In this document: piece by piece, positions 25,459 through 33,719 of the stretch | Layout of the letters: every line of letters begins with the position of its first letter | Numbering within the stretch: position 1 is the first letter of the stretch | NCBI GenBank assembly: GCA_050015675.1 | Contig: JBEKAY010000002.1 | Location: 164,572 to 228,571 of the forward strand | Source of the DNA: Fen-1298 sp050015675 | GTDB lineage: Bacteria > Bacteroidota > Ignavibacteria > UBA10030 | DNA: 64,000 bases | Reading direction: 5' to 3' | The notes under the pieces: model-generated | Databases searched by the model: none | Seen by the model: the letters and a program-made list of their open reading frames with translations, nothing else | Told to the model about the DNA's origin: nothing | Position numbers and translations under genes: made by a program

Positions 25459-28089
25459 GTGATTACTTTGCACAAAATTAAAAAAATCTATGAAAAGGGA
25501 ACACAAGAAATTCTTCGGATGCATCGTACCGGTGCAGGCGGCATTCGCGTCGCTCTTGCGTTGACGCATCAGCGCGACACTCTTCTGCAGATGATTTTTA
25601 AGCATCTCTTAAGCAACGCCAACCATTTAACAGTTGTTGCGCTGGGCGGGTACGGAAGAAAGGAACTATGTTTTTCTTCCGATACCGACGTTATGTTTCT
25701 CATCTCAGATGAACAACAACGGGCTGCCGTTACCCCAGCAGTGCAGGAATTTATCCACAATTTATTGGATGTCGGATTAACTATCGGCCACAGTTTCCGC
25801 ACGATAGATGAATGTATAACTCTTCCGCCAGAAGATTTCGAATCTCGCATGTCGCTCATCGAGGCACGGTTTATTTGCGGTGATCGAACCATATTTCGAA
25901 AACTTATCTCATCCATCCAAGAGAAGATCAAAAAAGATGATCGGCATTCTTTCGTACATCGGATTTCCGACTCACGGCGAATGCGGCATAACAAGTACGG
26001 CAGCTCAGCAAAACTGCTGGAGCCGAATATAAAAAACAGCGCCGGCGGGCTGCGCGATATACATGCAGCACTCTGGTTAATGCGTGGCACGGGAACGATA
26101 CCGATTCCGAAAAACCTTGGTGCTTCGGAAACTGCTACACTCCATCTTCTCACGTCTCAAGCTGTGAAGCTACAATTCACGCCATCGGCTTTGAAAGAAT
26201 TAAAATCATCGTTCGATACACTGCTTCGCGTGCGCAACGAAATGCACATTCAATCCAACGCTCTTCACGACACACTGGAATTTAGTTTTCAGCAGCGCAT
26301 TGCTTCCGGTCTCCACTATCGCACTAAATCAAAACGAGCGAAGGTTGAACATTTTATGCAGGATTACTATAGGGCATCACGTTCTGTGGCGTTATTTTGT
26401 ACACAAGTCATAGATTGGTCGCATGACCGCTGGTCACCCGTTGTCCTAGAAACGAAAACAGCAAAATTAAGCGGCACTTTATCGATACGAAACGGACGTA
26501 TTCATCTATCAAAACGCGGTGTGACCATCTCCAACGAACTTCTCCTCCGTGCATTTTTGTTTCGGAGCGAACGTCATGCCAAGTTCTCATTTCAGTTGGA
26601 AGACGCCATTCATCGCCGATTGCAATTTCTCAAGCCGCTCTGCACTCCATCGGAAACAGAATTATTCCGGCTCCTTCTTCATAGGCCAAATGGCATAGGC
26701 AGTGCGCTTCGTACGATGAACGAACTTGGGCTGCTCGAACGATGGATACCGGAATGGAAACCGATGGTATCGTTCTTCCAGCATAATCAGTACCATTATT
26801 ATACTGCCGATGAGCATACAATCATCGCACTTGCCAATGCTGAAGCACTTGAACATTCAAGTTCTTCATTCGGAACAGTCTTTCGCTCCTTACCAAGAAG
26901 AGACACGCTCTATCTCGCCTGCCTGTTGCACGATATCGCCAAACCGTCTCATATCGGCAAGCATGAAATAAAAGGTGTTTTTATCGCAAAGCGTGTCCTT
27001 CAACGATTATTGTATGACGATCTGATAGAGGACGTCTCATTCCTCATTCGACATCATTTGCTGATGGAACAGGTGGCGTTCCGCCGCAACTTGAATGACA
27101 CGCAGACCATTGTTGATTTCGCCCGAACATTTGACCGCATCGAACAACTTGATTATTTGTACGTTCTCACGTACGCAGATCTCTCTGCTGTCAATAAAAA
27201 TGTATGGACCGAATGGAAGGAACTTTTACTTCGGGATTTGTACCGCAAAGCACGCATCGTGTTAGAAAAAGAGATGACAAGCGAAGAGATCCGCAAGCGA
27301 ACGGCACAACTTGTGGAAGAAAAACATACGGATATCATTCATAACCTTGCGGCTGCATTTCCTGCAGATGAAGTAAACGCCCACATTTCGCAGTTTTCCG
27401 ACACATCGTATATTGCAGCATTCAAGCCGGATGAAATAGCAAACCATCTGCAAGCTATTCGCCAGACCGAAAAAATCTCTGTACTATTTCAGCAATCCAA
27501 CAGTTTTACTGACGTGACATTCATTGCCCAAGATTCGCCCGGCGTGCTTTCTAAGTTCTGCGGAGTACTGACTGCAAACGACGCAAACATTTTAAATGCC
27601 GAAGTATTTACTCGACGTGATGGAATCGTCATAGATAAATTCCGGGTTGTGGAATTCGGATCCAATGCCGCACTCTCCGAGGACCACTGTTTACGAATCA
27701 GCCGGGATGTAACAGAAGTGATGGAAGGACGCATCGAAATTGCGCGTCTCATCGAACGACATCGAATGCGCTGGAAACGGCGCACTAGGATAGTGAACCC
27801 AAACACGCGCTGCGATGTAGAGTTTGAAGATCATCCGCAATTCACGATCATCGATGTCTATGCGCCGGATATGCTCGGTCTTCTCTATCGCATCACAGAA
27901 ACAATCTCGCGGCTTGGTTTGAATATTTCATTCGCAAAAATTGCCACGCGTGTAGACGGTATTGTGGATTCGTTCTATCTATTAGATACCGGTGGAAAAA
28001 AGTTGGATGATCCGGTACAACAAGAAGTAGCGAAGCGAGAAATTCTCGCAACGATTCAGACACTATCCGAATCGGGGCCTATTGCATAA
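25459..28089 (+). CDS. glnD: [Protein-PII] uridylyltransferase / uridylyl-removing enzyme
   Basis: An 876-residue GlnD, the bifunctional sensor of glutamine that uridylylates and deuridylylates the PII protein. The nucleotidyltransferase motif GGYGRKEL with SDTDVMFL lies near residues 62-80, the HD hydrolase motif HDIAKPSHIGKHE begins at His491, and two ACT domains occupy about 690-770 and 800-876 (FTIIDVYAPDMLGLLYRI). The start is GTG; no in-frame ATG fits. Length and domain order are normal. No glnB or amtB is in the window, so its PII partner is elsewhere. It opens a plus-strand run with murI 15 bases downstream. Confidence 0.95.
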   Translation: MITLHKIKKIYEKGTQEILRMHRTGAGGIRVALALTHQRDTLLQMIFKHLLSNANHLTVVALGGYGRKELCFSSDTDVMFLISDEQQRAAVTPAVQEFIHNLLDVGLTIGHSFRTIDECITLPPEDFESRMSLIEARFICGDRTIFRKLISSIQEKIKKDDRHSFVHRISDSRRMRHNKYGSSAKLLEPNIKNSAGGLRDIHAALWLMRGTGTIPIPKNLGASETATLHLLTSQAVKLQFTPSALKELKSSFDTLLRVRNEMHIQSNALHDTLEFSFQQRIASGLHYRTKSKRAKVEHFMQDYYRASRSVALFCTQVIDWSHDRWSPVVLETKTAKLSGTLSIRNGRIHLSKRGVTISNELLLRAFLFRSERHAKFSFQLEDAIHRRLQFLKPLCTPSETELFRLLLHRPNGIGSALRTMNELGLLERWIPEWKPMVSFFQHNQYHYYTADEHTIIALANAEALEHSSSSFGTVFRSLPRRDTLYLACLLHDIAKPSHIGKHEIKGVFIAKRVLQRLLYDDLIEDVSFLIRHHLLMEQVAFRRNLNDTQTIVDFARTFDRIEQLDYLYVLTYADLSAVNKNVWTEWKELLLRDLYRKARIVLEKEMTSEEIRKRTAQLVEEKHTDIIHNLAAAFPADEVNAHISQFSDTSYIAAFKPDEIANHLQAIRQTEKISVLFQQSNSFTDVTFIAQDSPGVLSKFCGVLTANDANILNAEVFTRRDGIVIDKFRVVEFGSNAALSEDHCLRISRDVTEVMEGRIEIARLIERHRMRWKRRTRIVNPNTRCDVEFEDHPQFTIIDVYAPDMLGLLYRITETISRLGLNISFAKIATRVDGIVDSFYLLDTGGKKLDDPVQQEVAKREILATIQTLSESGPIA

Positions 28090-28103
28090 GAACTCATTCA
28101 AGA

Positions 28104-28919
28104 ATGTTTATGAATAACGCACAACCTATTGGAGTTTTTGATTCCGGTATTGGCGGTATGACTGTGGTGCGCGCATTGACGCATCACCTACCGCATGAAA
28201 ATATTATATATTTTGGCGACACGGCGCGCGTACCCTATGGACCTAAATCACAACAGGTTGTGCGCGAGTACGCCCTGCAAGATACAGATGTGCTGCTCCA
28301 ACACGATGTCAAACTGATCGTCATCGCCTGCAATACAGTGTCTGCTGTTGCTCTTGATGTTGTCCAAAAACGGGCGAAAGTACCGGTGGTTGGTGTCATC
28401 CTTCCGGGTGCAAAAGCTGCAGTACAGGCAACAAAAAATAAACGCATTGGCGTTATTGGTACCGTTGGCACTATTTTCAGCAATGCTTACTCAAATGCCA
28501 TTCGTCAACTTGATTCCGACATCAAAGTATTCGCTCAGCCATGTCCGCTTTTTGTCCCGCTTGCCGAAGAAGGTTGGATTGATCACAAAGCAACAGAATT
28601 GATCGCCAAAGAATATATTTTTCCTTTGACACTCGAAAAAATTGACACGCTTGTTCTCGGTTGCACACACTATCCGATTTTGCGAGATGTCATCGGCAAA
28701 CTACTTCACCAGAGCGTTACTTTGATTGATTCGGGAGAAGCAACTGCACTCGATGTCAAAAACATGCTTGCGGACTTGAAATTGAACAACGCCAGCACAT
28801 TGAAACCGAACCTGCAATTTTTTGTGAGCGACGTACCGCATAAATTTACCGAAATTGGAGAACGCTTTCTTGGAACGAAACTCGGCAAAGTGCACAGAGT
28901 GGAAGGATTTTTAAGTTAG
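28104..28919 (+). CDS. murI: Glutamate racemase
   Basis: A 271-residue glutamate racemase that supplies D-glutamate for peptidoglycan. Signature regions are GVFDSGIGGMTVVRAL, VIACNTVSA with the first catalytic Cys and LVLGCTHYPIL with the second. Length is normal. It begins 15 bases after glnD, so the nitrogen sensor and D-Glu synthesis may be co-transcribed. The start could be the first ATG or the one two codons later (MNNAQ). Confidence 0.96.
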   Translation: MFMNNAQPIGVFDSGIGGMTVVRALTHHLPHENIIYFGDTARVPYGPKSQQVVREYALQDTDVLLQHDVKLIVIACNTVSAVALDVVQKRAKVPVVGVILPGAKAAVQATKNKRIGVIGTVGTIFSNAYSNAIRQLDSDIKVFAQPCPLFVPLAEEGWIDHKATELIAKEYIFPLTLEKIDTLVLGCTHYPILRDVIGKLLHQSVTLIDSGEATALDVKNMLADLKLNNASTLKPNLQFFVSDVPHKFTEIGERFLGTKLGKVHRVEGFLS

Positions 28920-28978
28920 CATAATACTGAGCTGTAAAAAACATTTGCACGCCACTGCATAGTAATGTAAGAGAGCCG

Positions 28979-28998
28979 GATTGATACAATTATCAATC
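28979..28998. promoter_or_regulatory. Palindrome upstream of pyrE
   Basis: GATTGATA and TATCAATC flank a four-base spacer, an 8-base perfect inverted repeat about 70 bases ahead of the pyrE start. It could be a repressor operator or a chance AT-rich palindrome. Confidence 0.25.
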
Positions 28999-29065
28999 TA
29001 AAATTGCGCCTCAGACGAGTTCTTAGTATCTTTTTATCAACCATAACAACAAGAAATATCTACAG

Positions 29066-29647
29066 ATGAAGCTGCCCAAAGAACAAATTCTTGAAATCTT
29101 CCGGGAAACTAAAGCACTCCTCGAAGGACACTTCCAGCTCACTTCCGGTATGCATAGTCCGCAATATTTTCAATGCGCACGTGTGCTGCAATTTCCAAAA
29201 TATCTTCATCTGCTCTCCGGAGAAATTGCGCGCCACTTCGGATATAACGAAGTGGAAGTCGTTCTCTCTCCTGCCATCGGTGGAATTGTGGTTGGAACAG
29301 AAGTCGGCAGAATGCTGGGGGCGCGGACTATTTTTGCCGAGCGGAAAGACGGCAGGATGGAACTACGCCGCGGATTTGAAATTCTTCCCGGTGAACGCGT
29401 ACTCGTTGTGGAAGATGTTGTAACGACCGGGGGTTCCACAAAAGAAGTCATTGAGTTAGTGAATAGTGCAAAAGGCAGTCTCGTTGGTACCGGCTGTATT
29501 GTCGATCGAAGCAACGGCAAAGTGCAATTTGATACAAAACAATTTGCGGTTCTACAAATGGAAGTCGTCGCACATCAACCTGCTGATTGCCCAATGTGCA
29601 AATCCGGCAGTGCAGTCGTGAAACCCGGCAGTAGAGGAAATTATTAA
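29066..29647 (+). CDS. pyrE: Orotate phosphoribosyltransferase
   Basis: A 193-residue enzyme that joins orotate to PRPP to make orotidine 5'-phosphate in pyrimidine synthesis. It shows the LTSGMHSPQYFQ start region, LSPAIGGIVVGTEVGR, the catalytic loop ERKDGRMELRRGF and the PRPP-binding VLVVEDVVTTGGST. The C-terminus has CPMC and basic residues. It is followed one base later by the MscS-type gene, so the two share a transcript. Confidence 0.95.
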   Translation: MKLPKEQILEIFRETKALLEGHFQLTSGMHSPQYFQCARVLQFPKYLHLLSGEIARHFGYNEVEVVLSPAIGGIVVGTEVGRMLGARTIFAERKDGRMELRRGFEILPGERVLVVEDVVTTGGSTKEVIELVNSAKGSLVGTGCIVDRSNGKVQFDTKQFAVLQMEVVAHQPADCPMCKSGSAVVKPGSRGNY

Positions 29648-29648
29648 C

Positions 29649-30767
29649 ATGGGTGATTTATTCCAGCGTGTGCAGCAGTTTATTAGTACCGGATTCACAC
29701 TCCACCTGTGGAATGGGTTTGTGGCGTTCGCCGCTGTTATGGTCATCGGATTTTTTTTCAAATACTTTCTTAACACTCTCGGCCGTAAACTTATTGCCAA
29801 AACCGATACTGAATTAGACGATAAGCTTTTTGCTATTACCCTCCCTCGTATCAAGTGGCTGGCAATAGTCGTCGGTTTATATCTCGCCGTTGAACAAATT
29901 GCCAAGGGCATTGCCCTCACCGATAAGACTGGTGAAGAACTGATTCAATATTCGGAAGGCATCATTTACATTGTATTCGTTTTGCTTTTCACCATGCTGC
30001 TGATACGCTTCATCGACACACTGTTGAAGCATACGATGGAGGTACACGCGAAGAAAACATCATCGACGGTCAATGAAGCAATCTTTCCAATCTTGAATAG
30101 GTTAGTGATGATTTTGATTCTCTTTGTTGCAGTAGTGATTTCTCTTGGGCATTTTGGTGTCGATGTAAGCAGTTTGCTCGTTTTTCTCGGCGGCGGCTCG
30201 GTAGCTATTGCTCTTGCAGCACAGGAAACTCTTGCAAACATGATCGCAGGTTTCGTTATAATGCTGGATCGGCCGTTTCGTCTCGGTGATCGAATAAAAC
30301 TTCCATCTGGCGAAATTGGTGATGTGTACGAAATTGGTCTTCGCAGCACAAAGATTCTTGACTTCGACAATAATCTCATCGTTAGCCCAAACGCCGAGTT
30401 GACGAAAACCAAAGTCATCAATTATTCTTACCCCAGGAACGACATTCGTGTCCTTGTCGAAGTAAGTGTGGCATATGGTACATCCATCGAGCGGGCGCGA
30501 GAAATCATGCTCAACATCGCTGGACAGAATTCCGATCTGCTCAAACAGCCGGAACCGAATATATTTTTCAGCATGATGGGAGAATCGTCATGTACACTTC
30601 AATTAATTGGACGCACCGACGATTGGAAGAAGAAGGGCCGCGCTGAGAATGTTTTGCGCGAACAAATATATACTGCTTTTATGAAGGAGGGAATTTCCTC
30701 CGGCATTGCACAGCATGTCGTTCAACTTTCATCGCCCAATACTCATGCCTCTCCCAAGAACGATTAA
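29649..30767 (+). CDS. MscS-family small-conductance mechanosensitive channel
   Basis: A 372-residue membrane protein. Hydrophobic helices lie at about 17-40, 70-90, 105-125 and 150-170, followed by the pore-lining helix and beta domain of MscS (SLLVFLGGGSVAIALAAQETLANMIAGF and RPFRLGDRIKLPSGEIGDVYEIGLRST, seen here in parts). The C-terminal alpha/beta domain contains FFSMMGESSCTLQLIGRT. Such channels release solutes on hypo-osmotic shock. It lies directly behind pyrE and overlaps or abuts the NUDIX gene. Confidence 0.93.
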   Translation: MGDLFQRVQQFISTGFTLHLWNGFVAFAAVMVIGFFFKYFLNTLGRKLIAKTDTELDDKLFAITLPRIKWLAIVVGLYLAVEQIAKGIALTDKTGEELIQYSEGIIYIVFVLLFTMLLIRFIDTLLKHTMEVHAKKTSSTVNEAIFPILNRLVMILILFVAVVISLGHFGVDVSSLLVFLGGGSVAIALAAQETLANMIAGFVIMLDRPFRLGDRIKLPSGEIGDVYEIGLRSTKILDFDNNLIVSPNAELTKTKVINYSYPRNDIRVLVEVSVAYGTSIERAREIMLNIAGQNSDLLKQPEPNIFFSMMGESSCTLQLIGRTDDWKKKGRAENVLREQIYTAFMKEGISSGIAQHVVQLSSPNTHASPKND

Positions 30768-31299
30768 GTCCGAGAGATTGTATCACGGCAGCATCATCGA
30801 TCTGATTATCGAAGATGTTGAAGACACTCCAGGCAACATCCGCAAACGTGAGATTGTGAGCCACCCGGGTGGAAGCGTTGTTGTACCATTACTCGACAAC
30901 GGCGATGTGATTCTTGTACGGCAGTACCGATATCCGCACAAAAAATTCATTTTGGAAGCCCCTGCGGGAAAACTTGAACCCAACGAAGATCCGCTGAGAG
31001 CCGCAAAGCGCGAGTTGCAGGAAGAAACCGGTTACATAGCTGATAAGTATGAAAAACTTACGACGATGTTCACTACTCCAGGATTCTGCAGCGAAGTGCT
31101 TCATATATATCTTGCTACCGGATTAAAAAAATCCGAACACGGACAAAATCTTGATGAAGGCGAACAGAGTCTTACGGTTGAATATATTCCACTTTCCACG
31201 GTTGTAGAAATGATCGTACGCGGTGAACTTGGTGACAGCAAAACCATCGCTGGAATTTTGTTAACTGAACGAAAACTTAAATCAACGAACAATGAGTAA
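30745..31299 (+). CDS. NUDIX hydrolase, ADP-ribose pyrophosphatase type
   Basis: A hydrolase of about 184 residues with the NUDIX box GKLEPNEDPLRAAKRELQEETGY intact (G-x5-E-x7-R-E-x2-E-E-x-G; quoted in part). The flanking HPGGSVVVPLLDNGDVILVRQYRYP and TTPGFCSEVLHIYLA regions match ADP-ribose/GDP-mannose pyrophosphatases. The start is undecided: ATG at 30745 (MPLPRTIKSE) fits the family, while ATG 30715 or TTG 30706 lie closer to an AAGGAGG at 30684-30690 and would overlap the MscS gene by up to 62 bases. The last codons and stop are part of a palindromic repeat. It probably removes ADP-ribose or nucleotide sugars. Confidence 0.9.
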   Translation: MPLPRTIKSERLYHGSIIDLIIEDVEDTPGNIRKREIVSHPGGSVVVPLLDNGDVILVRQYRYPHKKFILEAPAGKLEPNEDPLRAAKRELQEETGYIADKYEKLTTMFTTPGFCSEVLHIYLATGLKKSEHGQNLDEGEQSLTVEYIPLSTVVEMIVRGELGDSKTIAGILLTERKLKSTNNE

Positions 31300-31359
31300 T
31301 GATCAGTGATGAATTCTTACCGTACACTCAAATCTTTTCATTGATCATTATTCACTCAT
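31291..31359. repeat. Palindromic dispersed-type repeat after the NUDIX gene
   Basis: The left arm (31291-31313) reads AATGAGTAATGATCAGTGAT and the right arm (31337-31359) is its imperfect reverse complement, with TTGATCATTATTCACTCAT. The left arm includes the NUDIX stop codon (31297-31299), so the last residues are repeat-encoded. The TGATGAGTGATGAG style is typical of short dispersed hairpins in FCB genomes. Confidence 0.55.
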
Positions 31360-31374
31360 CACTCATCGCTTAGT

Positions 31375-32718
31375 ATGAATATTGTTGAATTGATTCGGAA
31401 GAAGCGCGAGGGCAGCTCACTCAGCGAAGAAGAATTCCGATTTCTTATCACTGGGTACGTCGAAGGCAAAGTGCCGGACTATCAAATGTCTGCATTCCTG
31501 ATGGCGTGTTACTTCCGCGGAATGAGCAGCGAGGAAACGCTCACCTTCACAAAACTGATGCTGCACTCCGGGGAAGTGATTGATCTTTCTGAAATTCCCG
31601 GCATCAAAGTCGATAAACATTCTACCGGCGGTGTAGGCGATAAGGTATCTTTAATTCTCGCACCAATGGTTGCGGCATGCGGCATACCAGTACCAATGAT
31701 TTCCGGCCGCGGACTAGGACACACCGGCGGGACACTCGACAAATTGGAATCCATTCCCGGTTTTCGAACTGATCTTTCTATTTCCGAATACAAGCGAGTC
31801 ATCCGTGAAATTGGTGCCGTGATGATCGGGCAAACGAAAGAGATTGCTCCCGCCGACAAAAAGATGTACGCCCTGCGCGATGTGACGGCAACCGTCGAGT
31901 GCATTCCTCTGATCGCCGGCAGCATTATGAGTAAGAAATTAGCGGAAGGCATTGACGCATTAGTGCTCGATGTGAAAACCGGGCGCGGTGCGTTTATGCA
32001 AACACACGAGCGTGCGTTAGAATTAGCAAAAACACTTGTCGGTATCGGCAATGGATTTGGGAAAGAGACCATCGGCTTCATAACGAACATGAACCAGCCG
32101 CTCGGCGTCGCGATCGGCAATTGGTTGGAAGTTGTTGAATCGGTCGAATGCCTGCGCGATGCTGTGGGGAATAACGACGCGTCAAGCGATTTAATGGAAG
32201 TGACGTACGTGCTTTCGGGAACAATGGTGTACCTCGGCAAGAAAGCGAAGTCGATTGAAGAGGGTATCGAAAAATGTAAAAAGACAATTGTAGATGGATC
32301 GGCATATCGCAAACTATTCGATCTCGTTCGTGCACAAGGGGGCAGTGTTGAAGCACTTGATAATTTGGAACGCTATCCCCTGCCTAAGTTCGCAATGGAA
32401 GTAAAATCCAGTGAGAAAGGATTTATCGATGAAATAGATTCTTTTGAACTCGGATTGACAAGCATCTCGCTTGGTGCAGGCCGCGAGAAGATCGACGACG
32501 CGATCGATATGAAAGCAGGAATTTTATTGAAGAAAAAAACCGGCGAGGCAGTGGATGTTGGCGATTCGCTCGCTGTTTTCTACACTGACCGCGAAAAGGT
32601 TCTTGCATCTGCGCGCGAAAGAATTACGAAAGCATTTAAGTTCTCTTCCGCCAAACCGGAACACACACCAATGATTTTAGATATTGTGGATAAAAACGGC
32701 GTAAGGAAGTGGAAGTAG
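31375..32718 (+). CDS. pdp: Pyrimidine-nucleoside phosphorylase
   Basis: A 447-residue enzyme that splits thymidine, deoxyuridine or uridine with phosphate to give the base and (deoxy)ribose 1-phosphate. Signatures are KVDKHSTGGVGDKVSL (phosphate-binding, quoted in part), ISGRGLGHTGGTLDKLESIPG and LDVKTGRGAFM. The length suits the Gram-positive-type PyNP rather than long archaeal AMP phosphorylases. It closes the plus-strand run and converges with suhB. With adenosine deaminase and the NUDIX protein it points to use of nucleosides. Confidence 0.93.
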   Translation: MNIVELIRKKREGSSLSEEEFRFLITGYVEGKVPDYQMSAFLMACYFRGMSSEETLTFTKLMLHSGEVIDLSEIPGIKVDKHSTGGVGDKVSLILAPMVAACGIPVPMISGRGLGHTGGTLDKLESIPGFRTDLSISEYKRVIREIGAVMIGQTKEIAPADKKMYALRDVTATVECIPLIAGSIMSKKLAEGIDALVLDVKTGRGAFMQTHERALELAKTLVGIGNGFGKETIGFITNMNQPLGVAIGNWLEVVESVECLRDAVGNNDASSDLMEVTYVLSGTMVYLGKKAKSIEEGIEKCKKTIVDGSAYRKLFDLVRAQGGSVEALDNLERYPLPKFAMEVKSSEKGFIDEIDSFELGLTSISLGAGREKIDDAIDMKAGILLKKKTGEAVDVGDSLAVFYTDREKVLASARERITKAFKFSSAKPEHTPMILDIVDKNGVRKWK

Positions 32719-32829
32719 GTCTATATTATAATCCTCTGATAGTGTGAAACCTTCTGAAGATTTCCTTGGCTTAAGCTCAGTAACATTCAGAAGATCACTT
32801 AAGCACTTGGAAAGATAATTTGATGTGCT

Positions 32830-33606
32830 TTACTTTACTCCCTTTTTCAGCACTGCAACCATCTGCTCATGAATCAATCCATTCGTCGTAAGTATATCTT
32901 CCTTATATACACTTGATGGAAAACCACGGAAGTTGGTCCACTTTCCGCCTGCTTCTGTCACAATCAATACCCCTGCTGCTATATCCCAGGGACGAATCAC
33001 TCCTTCCCAAAAACCATCGAAGCGTCCCGCGGCGACGTAGCATAAATCAAGTGCTGCTGATCCAAGCCGCCGAATTGCCTGTGCTTCCGAAAGAAAATTT
33101 CTGAAGTGTGTAACTGAAGGTTCAGGATGCTCATTCACATCGTACGAAAATCCGGTGACGACAAGACTTTCAATCAACTTTGTTGTTTTAGAAACTTCTA
33201 TATGCTTCTTATTTAACCAGGCACCTTTGCCTTTTTCAGCAGTGAATAATTCATCTAAACTGGGATCGTAGACGGCACCCAGAATAATCTCTCCCTTGTG
33301 TTCCAAACCGATTGACACACTATAGATGGGCAAAGCATGCGTGTAGTTCACAGTCCCGTCTAAAGGATCAATAATCCACCGGTATTCAGATTTCACTTCT
33401 GCAGCACCGGATTCTTCACAGAGAAAATCGTGATGAGGAAAGTGCTGCTTGATTTTGCTGATGATAAGTTGTTCCGACTTCTTATCGATTTCGGTAACGA
33501 GATTGGTTTCCTGTCCGCCTTTACGCTCAATATGATGAATTTTCCCGACATTCATTTTTAAAAATTTTCCCGCTTCGAGGGCGGCTTCAATAGCAACTTG
33601 CAGCAT
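32830..33606 (-). CDS. suhB: Inositol-1-monophosphatase family protein
   Basis: A 258-residue sugar-phosphatase of the IMPase family. Metal-binding motifs are visible: CEESG, WIIDPLDGTVNYTHALP (key D-P-L-D-G-T) and WDIAAGVLIVTEAGG. It hydrolyses inositol 1-phosphate or related phosphates. The ATG at 33606 is chosen because an AAGGA lies eight bases upstream; the frame is open ten codons further without an SD. It is divergent from the VWA-protein gene. Confidence 0.92.
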   Translation of the reverse strand: MLQVAIEAALEAGKFLKMNVGKIHHIERKGGQETNLVTEIDKKSEQLIISKIKQHFPHHDFLCEESGAAEVKSEYRWIIDPLDGTVNYTHALPIYSVSIGLEHKGEIILGAVYDPSLDELFTAEKGKGAWLNKKHIEVSKTTKLIESLVVTGFSYDVNEHPEPSVTHFRNFLSEAQAIRRLGSAALDLCYVAAGRFDGFWEGVIRPWDIAAGVLIVTEAGGKWTNFRGFPSSVYKEDILTTNGLIHEQMVAVLKKGVK

Positions 33607-33719
33607 GATATTTTCCTTTTTGTTTCCAAGATACAAAATATTTGAGATTCTTGCCTTCTTGCTTTTCGCACATCTTCAGATTAAGTTACTACAGAATATC
33701 TATCAGAACAGGACGCGCA

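Noticed and set aside
32740..32800. CTTCTGAA/TTCAGAAG pair between the phosphorylase and suhB genes as a terminator
   Set aside because: The loop is about 27 bases long and no T-tract follows on either strand.
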